Origin: Symbiodinium natans | Taxonomy: Eukaryota; Sar; Dinophyceae; Suessiales; Symbiodiniaceae | DNA length: 64,000 nt | Assembly (NCBI GenBank): GCA_905221605.1 | Contig: CAJNDS010002102.1 | Location: 1-64,000 of the forward strand | Reading direction: 5' to 3' | Shown: piece after piece, positions 42,676 through 50,877 of the stretch | How the letters are laid out: every line of letters begins with the position of its first letter | How positions within the stretch are numbered: the first letter of the stretch is position 1 | The notes under the pieces: generated by a model | Databases searched by the model: none | The model's input: the letters and a program-made list of their open reading frames with translations, nothing else | What the model was told of the DNA's origin: nothing | Program-made: the position numbers and the translations under genes

Positions 42676-45600
42676 ATTATGATAATTTATGTTTTAAATA
42701 CTGTGTATGGTGTAAGTTTTATGAGACATATAAAAAAGACCACCCTGATAGATTATATCATTACAAAAAATACTTAGAAAATGATAATTTCATAAAATGG
42801 GATGGTGTAGAGTTCCCAGCGTGTAATGATGACATAGATAAGTTTGAAGAAGCTAATGATAATACTATATCAGTTAATGTGTATACCATTGATAAAGATG
42901 TAGATAAAATAAGAGTAGATAAAATAACAAAAATAACGAACCCAATATGTCATATTAATTTGTTAAGACTTGATGAAGAGAATAATAACCACTATGTATT
43001 AATTAAGGATTACAACCGACTAATGGGAAGTCAGACGAACAAGCAAAAAGATAAACTGTTTCATTGTCAGTATTGTCAGAAGGGTTTTAATCAAGAAAAA
43101 CTATTACAAGCACATTTGTTAAAAGGATGTATGGCTAATGAGGTTCAAGCGATAGAGATGCCAGAAGAGAAAGAAAAAATGAGCTTTCAAAAGCACTACA
43201 AGAAATTAAAGTGTCCGTATGTTATTTATGGAGATTTTGAATGTTTAACCACCTTATCTAACGAAGGATTAAAAGGGTCGTATCAAAATCATATTCCATC
43301 AGGTTTTATGCTTAATGTTGTTAATTCTATTTCAGGTGAAGCTAAACCATATTTATACAGAGGTGAAGATTGTATGGAGGTATTTTGTAAAACTATGAAC
43401 GAGATAAGAGAGGAAATATTTGATGTAATGAATAACCCTAAAGATATGGAAAAATTAACACACGAAGAGGAAGGGAAACATTTAACAGCGAAGCGTTGTT
43501 TTATTTGCAACGGTGCTTTTAATCCAAATGTTAAAGCAAAAACTAAAGTTAAAGATGCTTCGCCAGAGACGAGCAAGGCGAACCTTGGTAAAACCAAGGT
43601 GCGCGACCACTGCCATTTTACAGGTAAATACAAAGGCGCGGCACATCATAAATGTAATTTAGATTATTGTTTCAAACACTTTAAAATACCTATATTTTTT
43701 CATAATCTTAAAAACTATGATGCTCATTTAGTTATATCTCATCTTGATAAGTTAAATACTGATAAAGACGATGTCAGCGTAATAGCACAAAACAGCGAGA
43801 AGTTTATAACCTTTTGTCTTAAACAACTTGAATTTAAGGACAGTTTCAGTTTCTTATCTTCATCGTTAGATAAGTTGGTTAAATTAACTAAATATGAAGA
43901 TAATGTTAAACGAAACAACTGGACACAACATTTTAAATATAGTAAAATAAGTAATTATGTTAAAGACGATTATGATTTAGATTTACTGACAGATAAAGGA
44001 GTTTATCCGTATGACTATATGAATGAGTTTAAGAAATTCAATGAAACAACACTACCCGATAAAAAGGAGTTTTATAGTAGATTAGGTGAAGAAGACATAA
44101 GCGATAAAGACTATGAAAGAGCAAAGCACATTTGGAAACACTTTAAAATAAAAAATCTCGGTGAGTATCACGACTTGTATTTGAAAACAGATGTTTTATT
44201 ATTAACGGATGTGTTTGAGAACTTTAGAAATCAATGTTTAATAGATTATGAATTAGACCCAGCACATTATTATACATTACCTAATTTCGCTTGGGACGCT
44301 ATGCTATTAAAAACAGGCATACAGTTAGATTTAATATACGACGAAGACCTTTATAAAATGGTTGAGCGAGGACTTCGCGGTGGAATGTGCCAAGTGTCTC
44401 ACAGAATGGCAGAAGCAAATAATAAATATATGGAAGACGATTATGATAATAATAAACCGTCGTCATATATTAACTATCTTGATGCTAATAATCTTTATGG
44501 CTTAGCGATGTGTCAGAAACTACCATATAAAGATATTAAATTCGTTGAGGGCAACTTTACAGAAGAACATATAGATACTTGGAGCGTTTTAGGTTATGGT
44601 TATATTTTAGATGTTGATTTAGAGTATCCGAAAGAACTGCACGATAAACATATTGACTACCCACTCGCCCCTGAAATTATGAATGTCACCGCTGATATGT
44701 TAAGTGATACACAAAAAGATGTATACAAAGCATATCATTTCAATCAAGCGCCGAAGGACGAGAAAACAAACAAATTAATATTAAATGTCAATCACAAGGA
44801 GAATTATGTATTGCACATTAAACTCTTAAGATATTATCTTAAACAAGGACTAAAACTAAAGAAGATTAATAGAGTAATCCAGTTTAGACAAAAAGAATGG
44901 TTAAAACCTTGGATTGATTTTAACACTGAAAAAAGAAAGAAGGCGAATAGCGACTTTGAAAAGGATATGTATAAATTAATGAACAATGCGGTGTATGGAA
45001 AAACGATGGAGAATGTAAGAGAGCATATTAACTTTGAATTAGTTGATACACCCGAGCGCTTCCAAAAAGTGGTTAATTCACCTACTTATAAACACAGACA
45101 CATCATTAATGAAAACCTCGTAGGAGTGGAGAAGTTAAAAGAAACAGTTAAACTCAATAAGCCTATCTATGTAGGTATGAGTATTTTAGACTTATCTAAG
45201 TTGCATATGTATAGCTTCTATTATGATGTGTTAAAGAAGAAGTATAATAACGATGTAAGGTTAATATATACTGACACTGATAGTTTCGTTATACACACTA
45301 AAACAGAAGACATATACAACGACTTTAAAGATATTAATAAATATATGGACTTTAGCGGTTATGATAAAGACCATAAATGCTATGATGCTACTAATAAGAA
45401 GGTGCTTGGAAAATTTAAGGACGAGGTGGATGGAAAAATTATAACCAACTTTATAGGATTAAAACCTAAGTCGTATACCTTTAAAATACATAGTCAGGAA
45501 AAGGAAGAGAAGAAGAGTAAAGGTATTGTAAAGCATAAAGTGAAGAAGGAACTTAACTTTGACAAATACAAGGACACTCTTGAAAATAACAGTTGTGATA

Positions 45601-45746
45601 GTGTTAGTTTCAACAGCATTAGAAGTAAAAACCATCAGATATATTCAATAAATCAGGTTAAACAAGCATTGTCTTCATTTGATAATAAAAGATATTACTT
45701 AGATAATATAAATAGTCTGCCTTATGGGCACTATTTAATAGTTTAA
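42669..45746 (+). CDS. polB: Protein-primed family B DNA polymerase (main part, exonuclease and polymerase domains)
   Basis: Replicates the element by protein priming, as in Polintons, adenoviruses and phi29-like phages. Numbered from the codon at 42879: a CxxC...H...C zinc-finger-like motif (63-84); exonuclease motif I YGDFE (117-121), II HNLKNYD (275-281) and III YLKTD (434-438); an HNH/endonuclease-VII-like insert between Exo I and II with CFIC (207-210) and VRDHCHFTGKYKGAAHHKC (241-259), common in Polinton polymerases; polymerase motif A DANNLYG (535-541), motif B NNAVYGKTMEN (702-712), motif C YTDTDS (797-802) and a KSYTF motif (864-868). All catalytic Asp residues are present. The frame is open from 42669; the first part of the protein lies upstream in other frames. 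The stop overlaps the convergent 101-codon gene by a few bases. Confidence 0.95.
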   Translation, partial: YKNYDNLCFKYCVWCKFYETYKKDHPDRLYHYKKYLENDNFIKWDGVEFPACNDDIDKFEEANDNTISVNVYTIDKDVDKIRVDKITKITNPICHINLLRLDEENNNHYVLIKDYNRLMGSQTNKQKDKLFHCQYCQKGFNQEKLLQAHLLKGCMANEVQAIEMPEEKEKMSFQKHYKKLKCPYVIYGDFECLTTLSNEGLKGSYQNHIPSGFMLNVVNSISGEAKPYLYRGEDCMEVFCKTMNEIREEIFDVMNNPKDMEKLTHEEEGKHLTAKRCFICNGAFNPNVKAKTKVKDASPETSKANLGKTKVRDHCHFTGKYKGAAHHKCNLDYCFKHFKIPIFFHNLKNYDAHLVISHLDKLNTDKDDVSVIAQNSEKFITFCLKQLEFKDSFSFLSSSLDKLVKLTKYEDNVKRNNWTQHFKYSKISNYVKDDYDLDLLTDKGVYPYDYMNEFKKFNETTLPDKKEFYSRLGEEDISDKDYERAKHIWKHFKIKNLGEYHDLYLKTDVLLLTDVFENFRNQCLIDYELDPAHYYTLPNFAWDAMLLKTGIQLDLIYDEDLYKMVERGLRGGMCQVSHRMAEANNKYMEDDYDNNKPSSYINYLDANNLYGLAMCQKLPYKDIKFVEGNFTEEHIDTWSVLGYGYILDVDLEYPKELHDKHIDYPLAPEIMNVTADMLSDTQKDVYKAYHFNQAPKDEKTNKLILNVNHKENYVLHIKLLRYYLKQGLKLKKINRVIQFRQKEWLKPWIDFNTEKRKKANSDFEKDMYKLMNNAVYGKTMENVREHINFELVDTPERFQKVVNSPTYKHRHIINENLVGVEKLKETVKLNKPIYVGMSILDLSKLHMYSFYYDVLKKKYNNDVRLIYTDTDSFVIHTKTEDIYNDFKDINKYMDFSGYDKDHKCYDATNKKVLGKFKDEVDGKIITNFIGLKPKSYTFKIHSQEKEEKKSKGIVKHKVKKELNFDKYKDTLENNSCDSVSFNSIRSKNHQIYSINQVKQALSSFDNKRYYLDNINSLPYGHYLIV

Positions 45747-46048
45747 ACATATTCTCTTTTAACATCATCAAATTTAACACCATAATAATCCAAAGTTTGT
45801 TGTTTAGGTTCTTTTATTTCACAATTGTTTAATTTATTGACATATACATTTCTTTTATTTTTATAAGTGTCACGGCTTTGCCCTGAGGATGCTAAAGCAT
45901 CGTCACCACTTTTATCCATTGGTTTATTGTATTGTTTAGATTTATTGGTTAATTCATCAAGTTTTTTATCAATCATTTCTAATTTATCTAATATCTTTTG
46001 AAACTTAGTTGCTTTTGTTTCTTTAACCTCATCATCAACATCACTCAT
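45743..46048 (-). CDS. Small coiled-coil protein (101 aa)
   Basis: Not recognised. The N-terminal half (residues 8-45) is a Lys/Glu-rich amphipathic helix with a KFQKILDKLEMIDKKLDEL heptad pattern, so it probably oligomerises; the C-terminal half is polar. Convergent with polB, the two ends overlapping by 4 bp. A TCTA motif lies 10 nt upstream of the ATG and a 10-bp hairpin occupies the leader. Confidence 0.7.
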   Translation of the reverse strand: MSDVDDEVKETKATKFQKILDKLEMIDKKLDELTNKSKQYNKPMDKSGDDALASSGQSRDTYKNKRNVYVNKLNNCEIKEPKQQTLDYYGVKFDDVKREYV

Positions 46049-46050
46049 AT

Positions 46051-46073
46051 AAAAGTTTTAGATTAAAACTTTT
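46051..46073. terminator. Intergenic hairpin, 10-bp perfect stem
   Basis: AAAAGTTTTA and TAAAACTTTT surround GAT, between the stop of the 75-codon gene and the start of the 101-codon gene (both minus strand). It overlaps the TCTA promoter-like word (TAGA on plus, 46059-46062). A role as a transcript 3' end is inferred. Confidence 0.45.
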
Positions 46074-46097
46074 TTAAAAACTTTGCGTTTAAAAGCA

Positions 46098-46325
46098 TTA
46101 TAAAGACTTGTTTTTTTCTTTGAGCGAGACATAACGGTTCATACTGTCTAAGCACCTTCTACATATTTTGTTGTATTCTTTGTTTTTCTTATAACTCTTG
46201 AACGCTTCTATATTTTTACATATTTTACAATTCGGGCAGTATCTTATATCATTTAGTCCATAATGACAATCATTATCATCAGTATCAAAGAATGACACCA
46301 CAATTTTATCAACATAAATACACAT
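46098..46325 (-). CDS. Small zinc-ribbon-like protein (75 aa)
   Basis: Not recognised by family. Residues 29-60 contain CPNCKIC and, after a Lys/Tyr-rich spacer, CRRC, a two-knuckle arrangement suited to one zinc ion; the fold resembles small zinc-binding proteins of DNA viruses. The N-terminal part is acidic and hydrophobic. The ATG at 46325 touches a 15-bp hairpin, and TCTA is 18 nt upstream. It is the middle member of a three-gene minus-strand group. Confidence 0.7.
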   Translation of the reverse strand: MCIYVDKIVVSFFDTDDNDCHYGLNDIRYCPNCKICKNIEAFKSYKKNKEYNKICRRCLDSMNRYVSLKEKNKSL

Positions 46326-46359
46326 TTTACTTATAATCTAACATAGATTATAAGTAAAA
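46325..46359. terminator. Perfect 15-bp hairpin at the start of the 75-codon gene
   Basis: TTTTACTTATAATCT and its complement AGATTATAAGTAAAA enclose the loop AACAT. The arm ends exactly at the ATG of the minus-strand gene. Either a regulatory dyad or the processed end of an upstream transcript. Confidence 0.5.
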
Positions 46360-46555
46360 AGCTCCTTTTTCCAAAACTAATTACACACTTGCTTATGAAG
46401 TGCTATTGAATGTGTCGCAATACTTTCCCCTTTCTTGCGTTCATTCAATGAGTGGGAAACACTGATTTTTTTCCGGACGAGGGGTGATTGTTCCTGTTTC
46501 AATGTCTGGGACTTCTATACACTGTCAAGTTAAGCTATATTTCAATCTTTAAATA
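46360..46555. other. Short intergenic segment without a supported gene
   Basis: Mixed composition, less AT-rich than its surroundings around 46430-46500 (TTTCCGGACGAGGGG). No open frame or repeat is convincing. Confidence 0.4.
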
Positions 46556-46930
46556 TTAATCCATACTATGTAATTGTTCTATACTCTTAATATCTTTTTT
46601 AATTTCAGTTATATCTGTCTCGCATTTCTCAACACGCTCTTCTAATTCTTCGGGCGTTATTTGAGTTTTACCCCAACCTGTATCACATATTGCAACACTA
46701 CCTAACTGATTATCTTGTTTAAAAATGTCATTACCGTCAGGTGTAGCTCCACGACCATTACCAATTCTCCACGAACTCCTCTCTTCTACTTGATTAACTA
46801 CAACATTACCATCTTTATCCGTCGTTGTTTTAGTCTCTTTATGAAAGACTTTTTTACCACACCTGCAAAAATTACAATTAACACTACCTTTTTCAATAGT
46901 AATACTACCTTTGTCTTCTTTATCGCTCAT
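46556..46930 (-). CDS. Small Cys-containing protein with a C-terminal coiled coil (124 aa)
   Basis: Not recognised. Residues 19-26 hold CNFCRCGKK, a probable metal site; a central Gly/Asn-rich segment (52-85) follows; residues 90-120 form a likely coiled coil (EELEERVEKCETDITEIKKD). TCTA lies 10 nt before the ATG. About 230 bp downstream (46360-46555) carry no gene I can support. Confidence 0.65.
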   Translation of the reverse strand: MSDKEDKGSITIEKGSVNCNFCRCGKKVFHKETKTTTDKDGNVVVNQVEERSSWRIGNGRGATPDGNDIFKQDNQLGSVAICDTGWGKTQITPEELEERVEKCETDITEIKKDIKSIEQLHSMD

Positions 46931-47098
46931 TTACATTATTTAGATTTTAATTTAATATACACTATTAAAGATTTAAATAACTCTAACAAACTATAACAAC
47001 ATCTCTTATATTTATTTGGTAAAACTATTTCTTCTATCTTCTCCAGCTCATTGATTACCTCTATATAATCGTTCATATATTAATAACGATATAACTTT

Positions 47099-47102
47099 TC
47101 TA
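47099..47102 (+). promoter_or_regulatory. TCTA motif upstream of the packaging ATPase
   Basis: TCTA in AT-rich sequence 13 nt before the ATG. The same word sits on the coding strand 10-19 nt upstream of ten other genes: 46059-46062, 46344-46347, 46941-46944, 48485-48488, 50844-50847, 52329-52332 and 52572-52575 (minus), and 54904-54907, 55244-55247 and 57313-57316 (plus). It resembles the CroV/mavirus late promoter core. Confidence 0.55.
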
Positions 47103-47115
47103 TGTATTAATAATA

Positions 47116-47910
47116 ATGTCAGATATTCCTATTGTAAAACCCATTAATGTTAAAGAATACGATTTTAAACAATCTAAATACGAAGTAGCACCTAAACTAC
47201 CTTTTAGTCAAATAATAATTGGTCCTTCAGGAAGTGGTAAAGGAATATTATTACAATCTATGATATTGGATATTTACAGAGGTGTCTTTGAAAGGATATA
47301 TATTTGGTCTCCTTCAATTTCAGTTGATAGTAATTGGACACCGGTTAAAAAATACATTCAAGACGAGTTGAAGGTTGATTTAGAAAAGGAAAAGTGCTTA
47401 TTTGATGAATATATACCGGAAGAATTAGACAAGGTGATAAAAAGACAGCATAAAGTGATAGAATACCAGAAGAAGAACGACCACAAAAAATTATTCTCAA
47501 TCCTTATTATAGTGGATGACTTCGCTGACAGTAAGGCTTTTTCAAGAAACTCGCCTTTGTTAAATCAGTTGTATGTTCGCGGGAGACACAACGCAATCAA
47601 TATCATAACAAGCACACAAAAATTTAATGCCTTGTCTCCTATCATTCGTGTTCATAGTCGCCAGTTATTCTTCTTCAGGTTCAGGAACTACAAAGAGATA
47701 GAGACAATGGTTGAAGAGTTAAGTGCAGTCTTGATTAAGAAGTCGTCCGTTGCAGACGCTAAAAACTTGGCAGAAGCAAAGAAACTAATGTTAGAAGTGT
47801 ATAATATAGCTACGGAAGAACCATATAGTTTCTTGTTTATTAATTTAATGAAAGGTGATGTAAATGATATGTTTTACAAGCGGTTTGATGCTAAACTGGT
47901 AATAGACTGA
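47116..47910 (+). CDS. A32/FtsK-HerA-type genome-packaging ATPase (264 aa)
   Basis: Pumps viral DNA into the capsid. Walker A is GPSGSGKG (residues 36-43), Walker B is ILIIVDDF (129-136), and the following ITSTQKF (164-170) is the conserved Thr/Ser-Gln sensor of A32-like ATPases; an Arg-containing motif (RVHSRQLFFFRFRN) comes next. The length of about 260 aa is usual for Polinton and virophage packaging ATPases. The ATG follows AATAATA, with TCTA 13 nt upstream. It is followed after 33 nt by a small membrane protein on the same strand. Confidence 0.93.
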   Translation: MSDIPIVKPINVKEYDFKQSKYEVAPKLPFSQIIIGPSGSGKGILLQSMILDIYRGVFERIYIWSPSISVDSNWTPVKKYIQDELKVDLEKEKCLFDEYIPEELDKVIKRQHKVIEYQKKNDHKKLFSILIIVDDFADSKAFSRNSPLLNQLYVRGRHNAINIITSTQKFNALSPIIRVHSRQLFFFRFRNYKEIETMVEELSAVLIKKSSVADAKNLAEAKKLMLEVYNIATEEPYSFLFINLMKGDVNDMFYKRFDAKLVID

Positions 47911-47911
47911 A

Positions 47912-47924
47912 TATACTTAAAGAC
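47912..47924 (+). promoter_or_regulatory. TATACTTAAAGAC motif upstream of the 97-codon membrane protein
   Basis: Variant of the CTACTTAAAG motif, 19 nt before the ATG at 47944 and just after the ATPase stop, so this gene may have its own promoter. Confidence 0.5.
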
Positions 47925-47943
47925 AGAACAACTTTAAACAATA

Positions 47944-48237
47944 ATGGAAACGATTTATATTTCTGCTGGTATTTCTGCTGGAATGCTCTACGGCTATATA
48001 TGTGGAGAGCAGATGTTAAAATATATTCAAAGAGATGGATGCACGACGGGAACTATTATTAATTGTGTTTTTACTCCTTTTATGCCTATTATAGTTCCAT
48101 TAATATTTGGTGGTGATTATATATGTCAATGTGTAAAAAGAATCTTTTACGATAGAGCAGATGAAGAATTACCAAATAATCAAACAAGGTTTGAAGGCTT
48201 CCAAGAAAACAACAACAACACCGTTGAAAATATTTAA
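47944..48237 (+). CDS. Small two-span membrane protein (97 aa)
   Basis: Not recognised. Hydrophobic spans at about residues 4-22 (IYISAGISAGMLYGYICG) and 38-58 (INCVFTPFMPIIVPLIFGG) are joined by a short polar loop with Cys. The C-terminal 35 residues are polar and Asn-rich. It could be a virion membrane or release factor, but nothing in the sequence decides. The stop codon lies within a hairpin shared with the convergent gene. Confidence 0.7.
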   Translation: METIYISAGISAGMLYGYICGEQMLKYIQRDGCTTGTIINCVFTPFMPIIVPLIFGGDYICQCVKRIFYDRADEELPNNQTRFEGFQENNNNTVENI

Positions 48238-48267
48238 TAATATTATTCAATCATAATATTATTAAAT
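48232..48267. terminator. Perfect 15-bp hairpin between convergent genes
   Basis: The left arm covers the stop of the 97-codon gene (TAA 48235-48237) and the right arm covers the stop region of the minus-strand 69-codon gene (ends 48262). The loop is TCAATC. Its placement suits a bidirectional transcript end. Confidence 0.6.
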
Positions 48268-48471
48268 CAACGAATACGAGCACAAGTTTATAGCAGGTAG
48301 TTTATAATAAATTTTGTCACTTTTTGTTTCTTCTAATTTTTCTACTCTTTCAATTACATCTTTTAAAGTATTAAATAGTAGAATATCTGTTCTTGTTTTT
48401 TCATTAATATCTAATTCTTTGATTTGTTGCATATTTTCAGTAGCACAAGATTTTGATGATTTAGAACCCAT
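48262..48471 (-). CDS. Small protein with an N-terminal lipidation motif (69 aa)
   Basis: Starts MGSKSSKSC, fitting an N-myristoylation signal (Met-Gly...Ser at position 6) followed by a possible palmitoylated Cys. Residues 15-52 form a helix (coiled-coil-like DVIERVEKLEETK). A membrane-associated role is inferred. TCTA lies 13 nt upstream. It is the last gene of the minus-strand group lipase-64 aa-MCP-fibre. Confidence 0.65.
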   Translation of the reverse strand: MGSKSSKSCATENMQQIKELDINEKTRTDILLFNTLKDVIERVEKLEETKSDKIYYKLPAINLCSYSLI

Positions 48472-48496
48472 TATATATTAATTTTAGAACTTAATT

Positions 48497-50824
48497 TTAT
48501 GCTTTTGTTTTTGGTTTTGCCTTTGCTTTTGGTGATGCTTCACCTTTTAGCTTCTTAACTTCCTTCTTTAAATCTTCAACTTCTTTTATCAAATGCTGTA
48601 ATGCTCCGTGTGTTATTACTGCTGTTTTACAATAATCAAGGCGTTTATGCCCTCTATTATCTGTTGTGAGTATACCGTCCCATTCTTTCGGTATTACACT
48701 CTGAACATCCTGAGCAATATAACCGATATGATTAACTTTATTTTTCTCTTCGTTTAAATGTGTAAAATTAAATGTTTTCGGTTTTACATATTTTATTATT
48801 TCATAACATTTCTTACTATCAATTTCTTTAATATTTTCTTTTAATGTAAAATCGGACGAATAACCGAAAGTGCCATCAATATAAACTCCTGATGGTGTTA
48901 TTTCCAAAACTTCATTACCTGCTCCGACACTACCGAAATAAAAGTAGTATTCACCACCTGCGTCGGTATTTAAAAACTGTATCTGGTCTACGGTGCTTAT
49001 TGTCTCTTGCGTTATTTCTAAATTATTCATCTTAACTTTGCCATCAGTTAATTGTATTTCGGGTGTGCTACTTTCCAATCCTATTGTCAAATTCATTTCT
49101 CCAGCAGTGTCTCCATTTCTGATATATAACTTATACTGAGTGTCCAATACTTCTTTTAATTCGCTACTATTTTGAAACATAAAGCGCCCCCAACTAACAA
49201 CATCTGCCTCGCCAACAATATTACCAATACTATTAAAGGTAAGATTATTAACGACCGGTCTGTTTAATGTAATTCCGTTAGTGTCGTTTAACTGTAATGC
49301 TATGGTTGAAGTTGTCGGGTCGGTTGTTCTATTTGATTGCAATGAAAAATTAATCTCTTCCGTTGATATTACATTCAATGAATTATTCGCGTCGGCTCGT
49401 TGAAATATTCTACCCGAATTATTAACATAAATATCACCATTAAATGTTGATGTGCTTTGAAACGATGCTGTGCTTCCAAAATTAGCATTACCACCCCCTA
49501 CATTTAGTTTATTTGCTCCTTGAATTGCTCCGATGCCTAAACTTAAACAATAAACACCGTTGCCATTAGCAGTATTCAATAAAAGTAATGAAGAACTGTC
49601 GTTGCTTGTGTTATAAGCATTAATACCGAACGAAATAAATTTTAAATACCCTTGTGCGTTTTTCACGCACATAACATTAGAAGCATCGGTTGTATCTTTG
49701 TAAAATGTAAGTCCTGAATTATTAGAAATATTATATTTTTCACCATAAAAGTTTAAATCATTTGATAAGTCTAAATTACCATCCACTTTTAAATTTTGTC
49801 TAACAATAGCACTATCAACAACATCCAAATTATAACCGCCTGTTAATGTTTCCGTTCCTGTATCTACTAATAATGAATGCGTTTTAACATACTGGTCAGC
49901 ATTATTATTTAAATTTAAAATCCTGCCTGTATCGCCAACTGAATTATAACAATCAATACTGTCATTGTTAAAAGTCATATAATTATCAGTATTTCTAACT
50001 GTAAATGATAAATTAGCATCTGCTGTATTTTCTACAACCAACCCACCTGTTGGTGTTTCTATTTTTCCAGACATTTTATAACCTGCATTATTATTAGTTA
50101 AATCAAGTTGTTTTATTGCATCGTCGGATGTATTATTACAAAATATCTTATCTCCTTGTAAAGTTATATAACTCGTAGCGTTCTTAAACTCTGCTAAAAC
50201 TTTATCACCTCCTCCGGTTTGATTGCTAAATAATAAACCTGCTACTGGCGAAATATTTATAGTTGAATTGTTTAATGTTAATCCACTATGAATAACGGTA
50301 GGGGCGCTACAATCAATAATAGGATTGGCACTAAATCGGTTTGTAAAATCACTTACTGGAACTCGTAAAGCAAGTAAATTATCTATTTCTGTGTCAGTGT
50401 AGCCACCACCACCACCTGCACCCGCTATTAATGTATCCACCTCGCCTTTATTGTAGAAATTTGTTGCTAATAATGTATTATTTTGATAATTAGTATTTAA
50501 ATTCGTATCTATTTGTGTAGATGTATAATAATTAGTGAAGGTCGTGTCTATTTCTGTTTTATTGTAAAATGTGCTCGTTAAGGTGGCGTTTGTTTGATAA
50601 TCAGTATCTAATAAGTGTGTTAAAGAACTGATATTATGAAAGTTTTGTAGTTGCTTTGTGTTTAAAACTGCTATGTCTGCTGTGTTTGTTGCTATGTTTG
50701 AAGAATTCGCGGTGTTGATGTCTACTAATTCTGTTTTTGTTGCGTATAGATCGCTTAAATCCGTTCCACTTACAACAATATTATCCGCTGTTAATGTGTT
50801 TGTATTATTGAGTGTCAAAGGCAT
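48497..50824 (-). CDS. Fibre / spike protein with C-terminal S74 intramolecular chaperone (775 aa)
   Basis: A long beta-rich, Asn/Thr-rich repetitive protein. The N-terminal 150 residues are trimeric-fibre-like (repeats such as ATKTELVDINT and NFYNKGEVDTLI around a Gly-rich hinge). Residues about 655-750 are a peptidase S74 chaperone: SSDFTLKENIKEID with the conserved Ser-Asp...Leu-Lys-Glu pattern, then VNHIGYIAQDVQSVIP, then a coiled coil (HLIKEVEDLKKEVKKLK) and a Lys/Ala/Pro tail. In tailspikes and fibres this domain drives trimer folding and then cuts itself off next to the first Ser. The protein probably mediates attachment. It lies directly downstream of the capsid gene, and TCTA is 19 nt upstream of its ATG. 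Confidence 0.85.
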   Translation of the reverse strand: MPLTLNNTNTLTADNIVVSGTDLSDLYATKTELVDINTANSSNIATNTADIAVLNTKQLQNFHNISSLTHLLDTDYQTNATLTSTFYNKTEIDTTFTNYYTSTQIDTNLNTNYQNNTLLATNFYNKGEVDTLIAGAGGGGGYTDTEIDNLLALRVPVSDFTNRFSANPIIDCSAPTVIHSGLTLNNSTINISPVAGLLFSNQTGGGDKVLAEFKNATSYITLQGDKIFCNNTSDDAIKQLDLTNNNAGYKMSGKIETPTGGLVVENTADANLSFTVRNTDNYMTFNNDSIDCYNSVGDTGRILNLNNNADQYVKTHSLLVDTGTETLTGGYNLDVVDSAIVRQNLKVDGNLDLSNDLNFYGEKYNISNNSGLTFYKDTTDASNVMCVKNAQGYLKFISFGINAYNTSNDSSSLLLLNTANGNGVYCLSLGIGAIQGANKLNVGGGNANFGSTASFQSTSTFNGDIYVNNSGRIFQRADANNSLNVISTEEINFSLQSNRTTDPTTSTIALQLNDTNGITLNRPVVNNLTFNSIGNIVGEADVVSWGRFMFQNSSELKEVLDTQYKLYIRNGDTAGEMNLTIGLESSTPEIQLTDGKVKMNNLEITQETISTVDQIQFLNTDAGGEYYFYFGSVGAGNEVLEITPSGVYIDGTFGYSSDFTLKENIKEIDSKKCYEIIKYVKPKTFNFTHLNEEKNKVNHIGYIAQDVQSVIPKEWDGILTTDNRGHKRLDYCKTAVITHGALQHLIKEVEDLKKEVKKLKGEASPKAKAKPKTKA

Positions 50825-50828
50825 TAGT

Positions 50829-50867
50829 TAATATTAATAAAAATAGATAATTATTTTATTAATATTA
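50829..50867. terminator. 14-bp hairpin between MCP stop and fibre start
   Basis: TAATATTAATAAAA pairs with TTTTATTAATATTA. The loop contains TAGA, which is the TCTA motif of the fibre gene on the minus strand. The promoter-like word therefore sits in the loop of the boundary hairpin. Confidence 0.55.
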
Positions 50868-50877
50868 TTTCGTTTTT

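Noticed and set aside
42378-42676. Programmed frameshifting in polB
   Set aside because: The two breaks go in opposite directions, one has stop codons in both frames close by, and no slippery site with downstream structure is evident.
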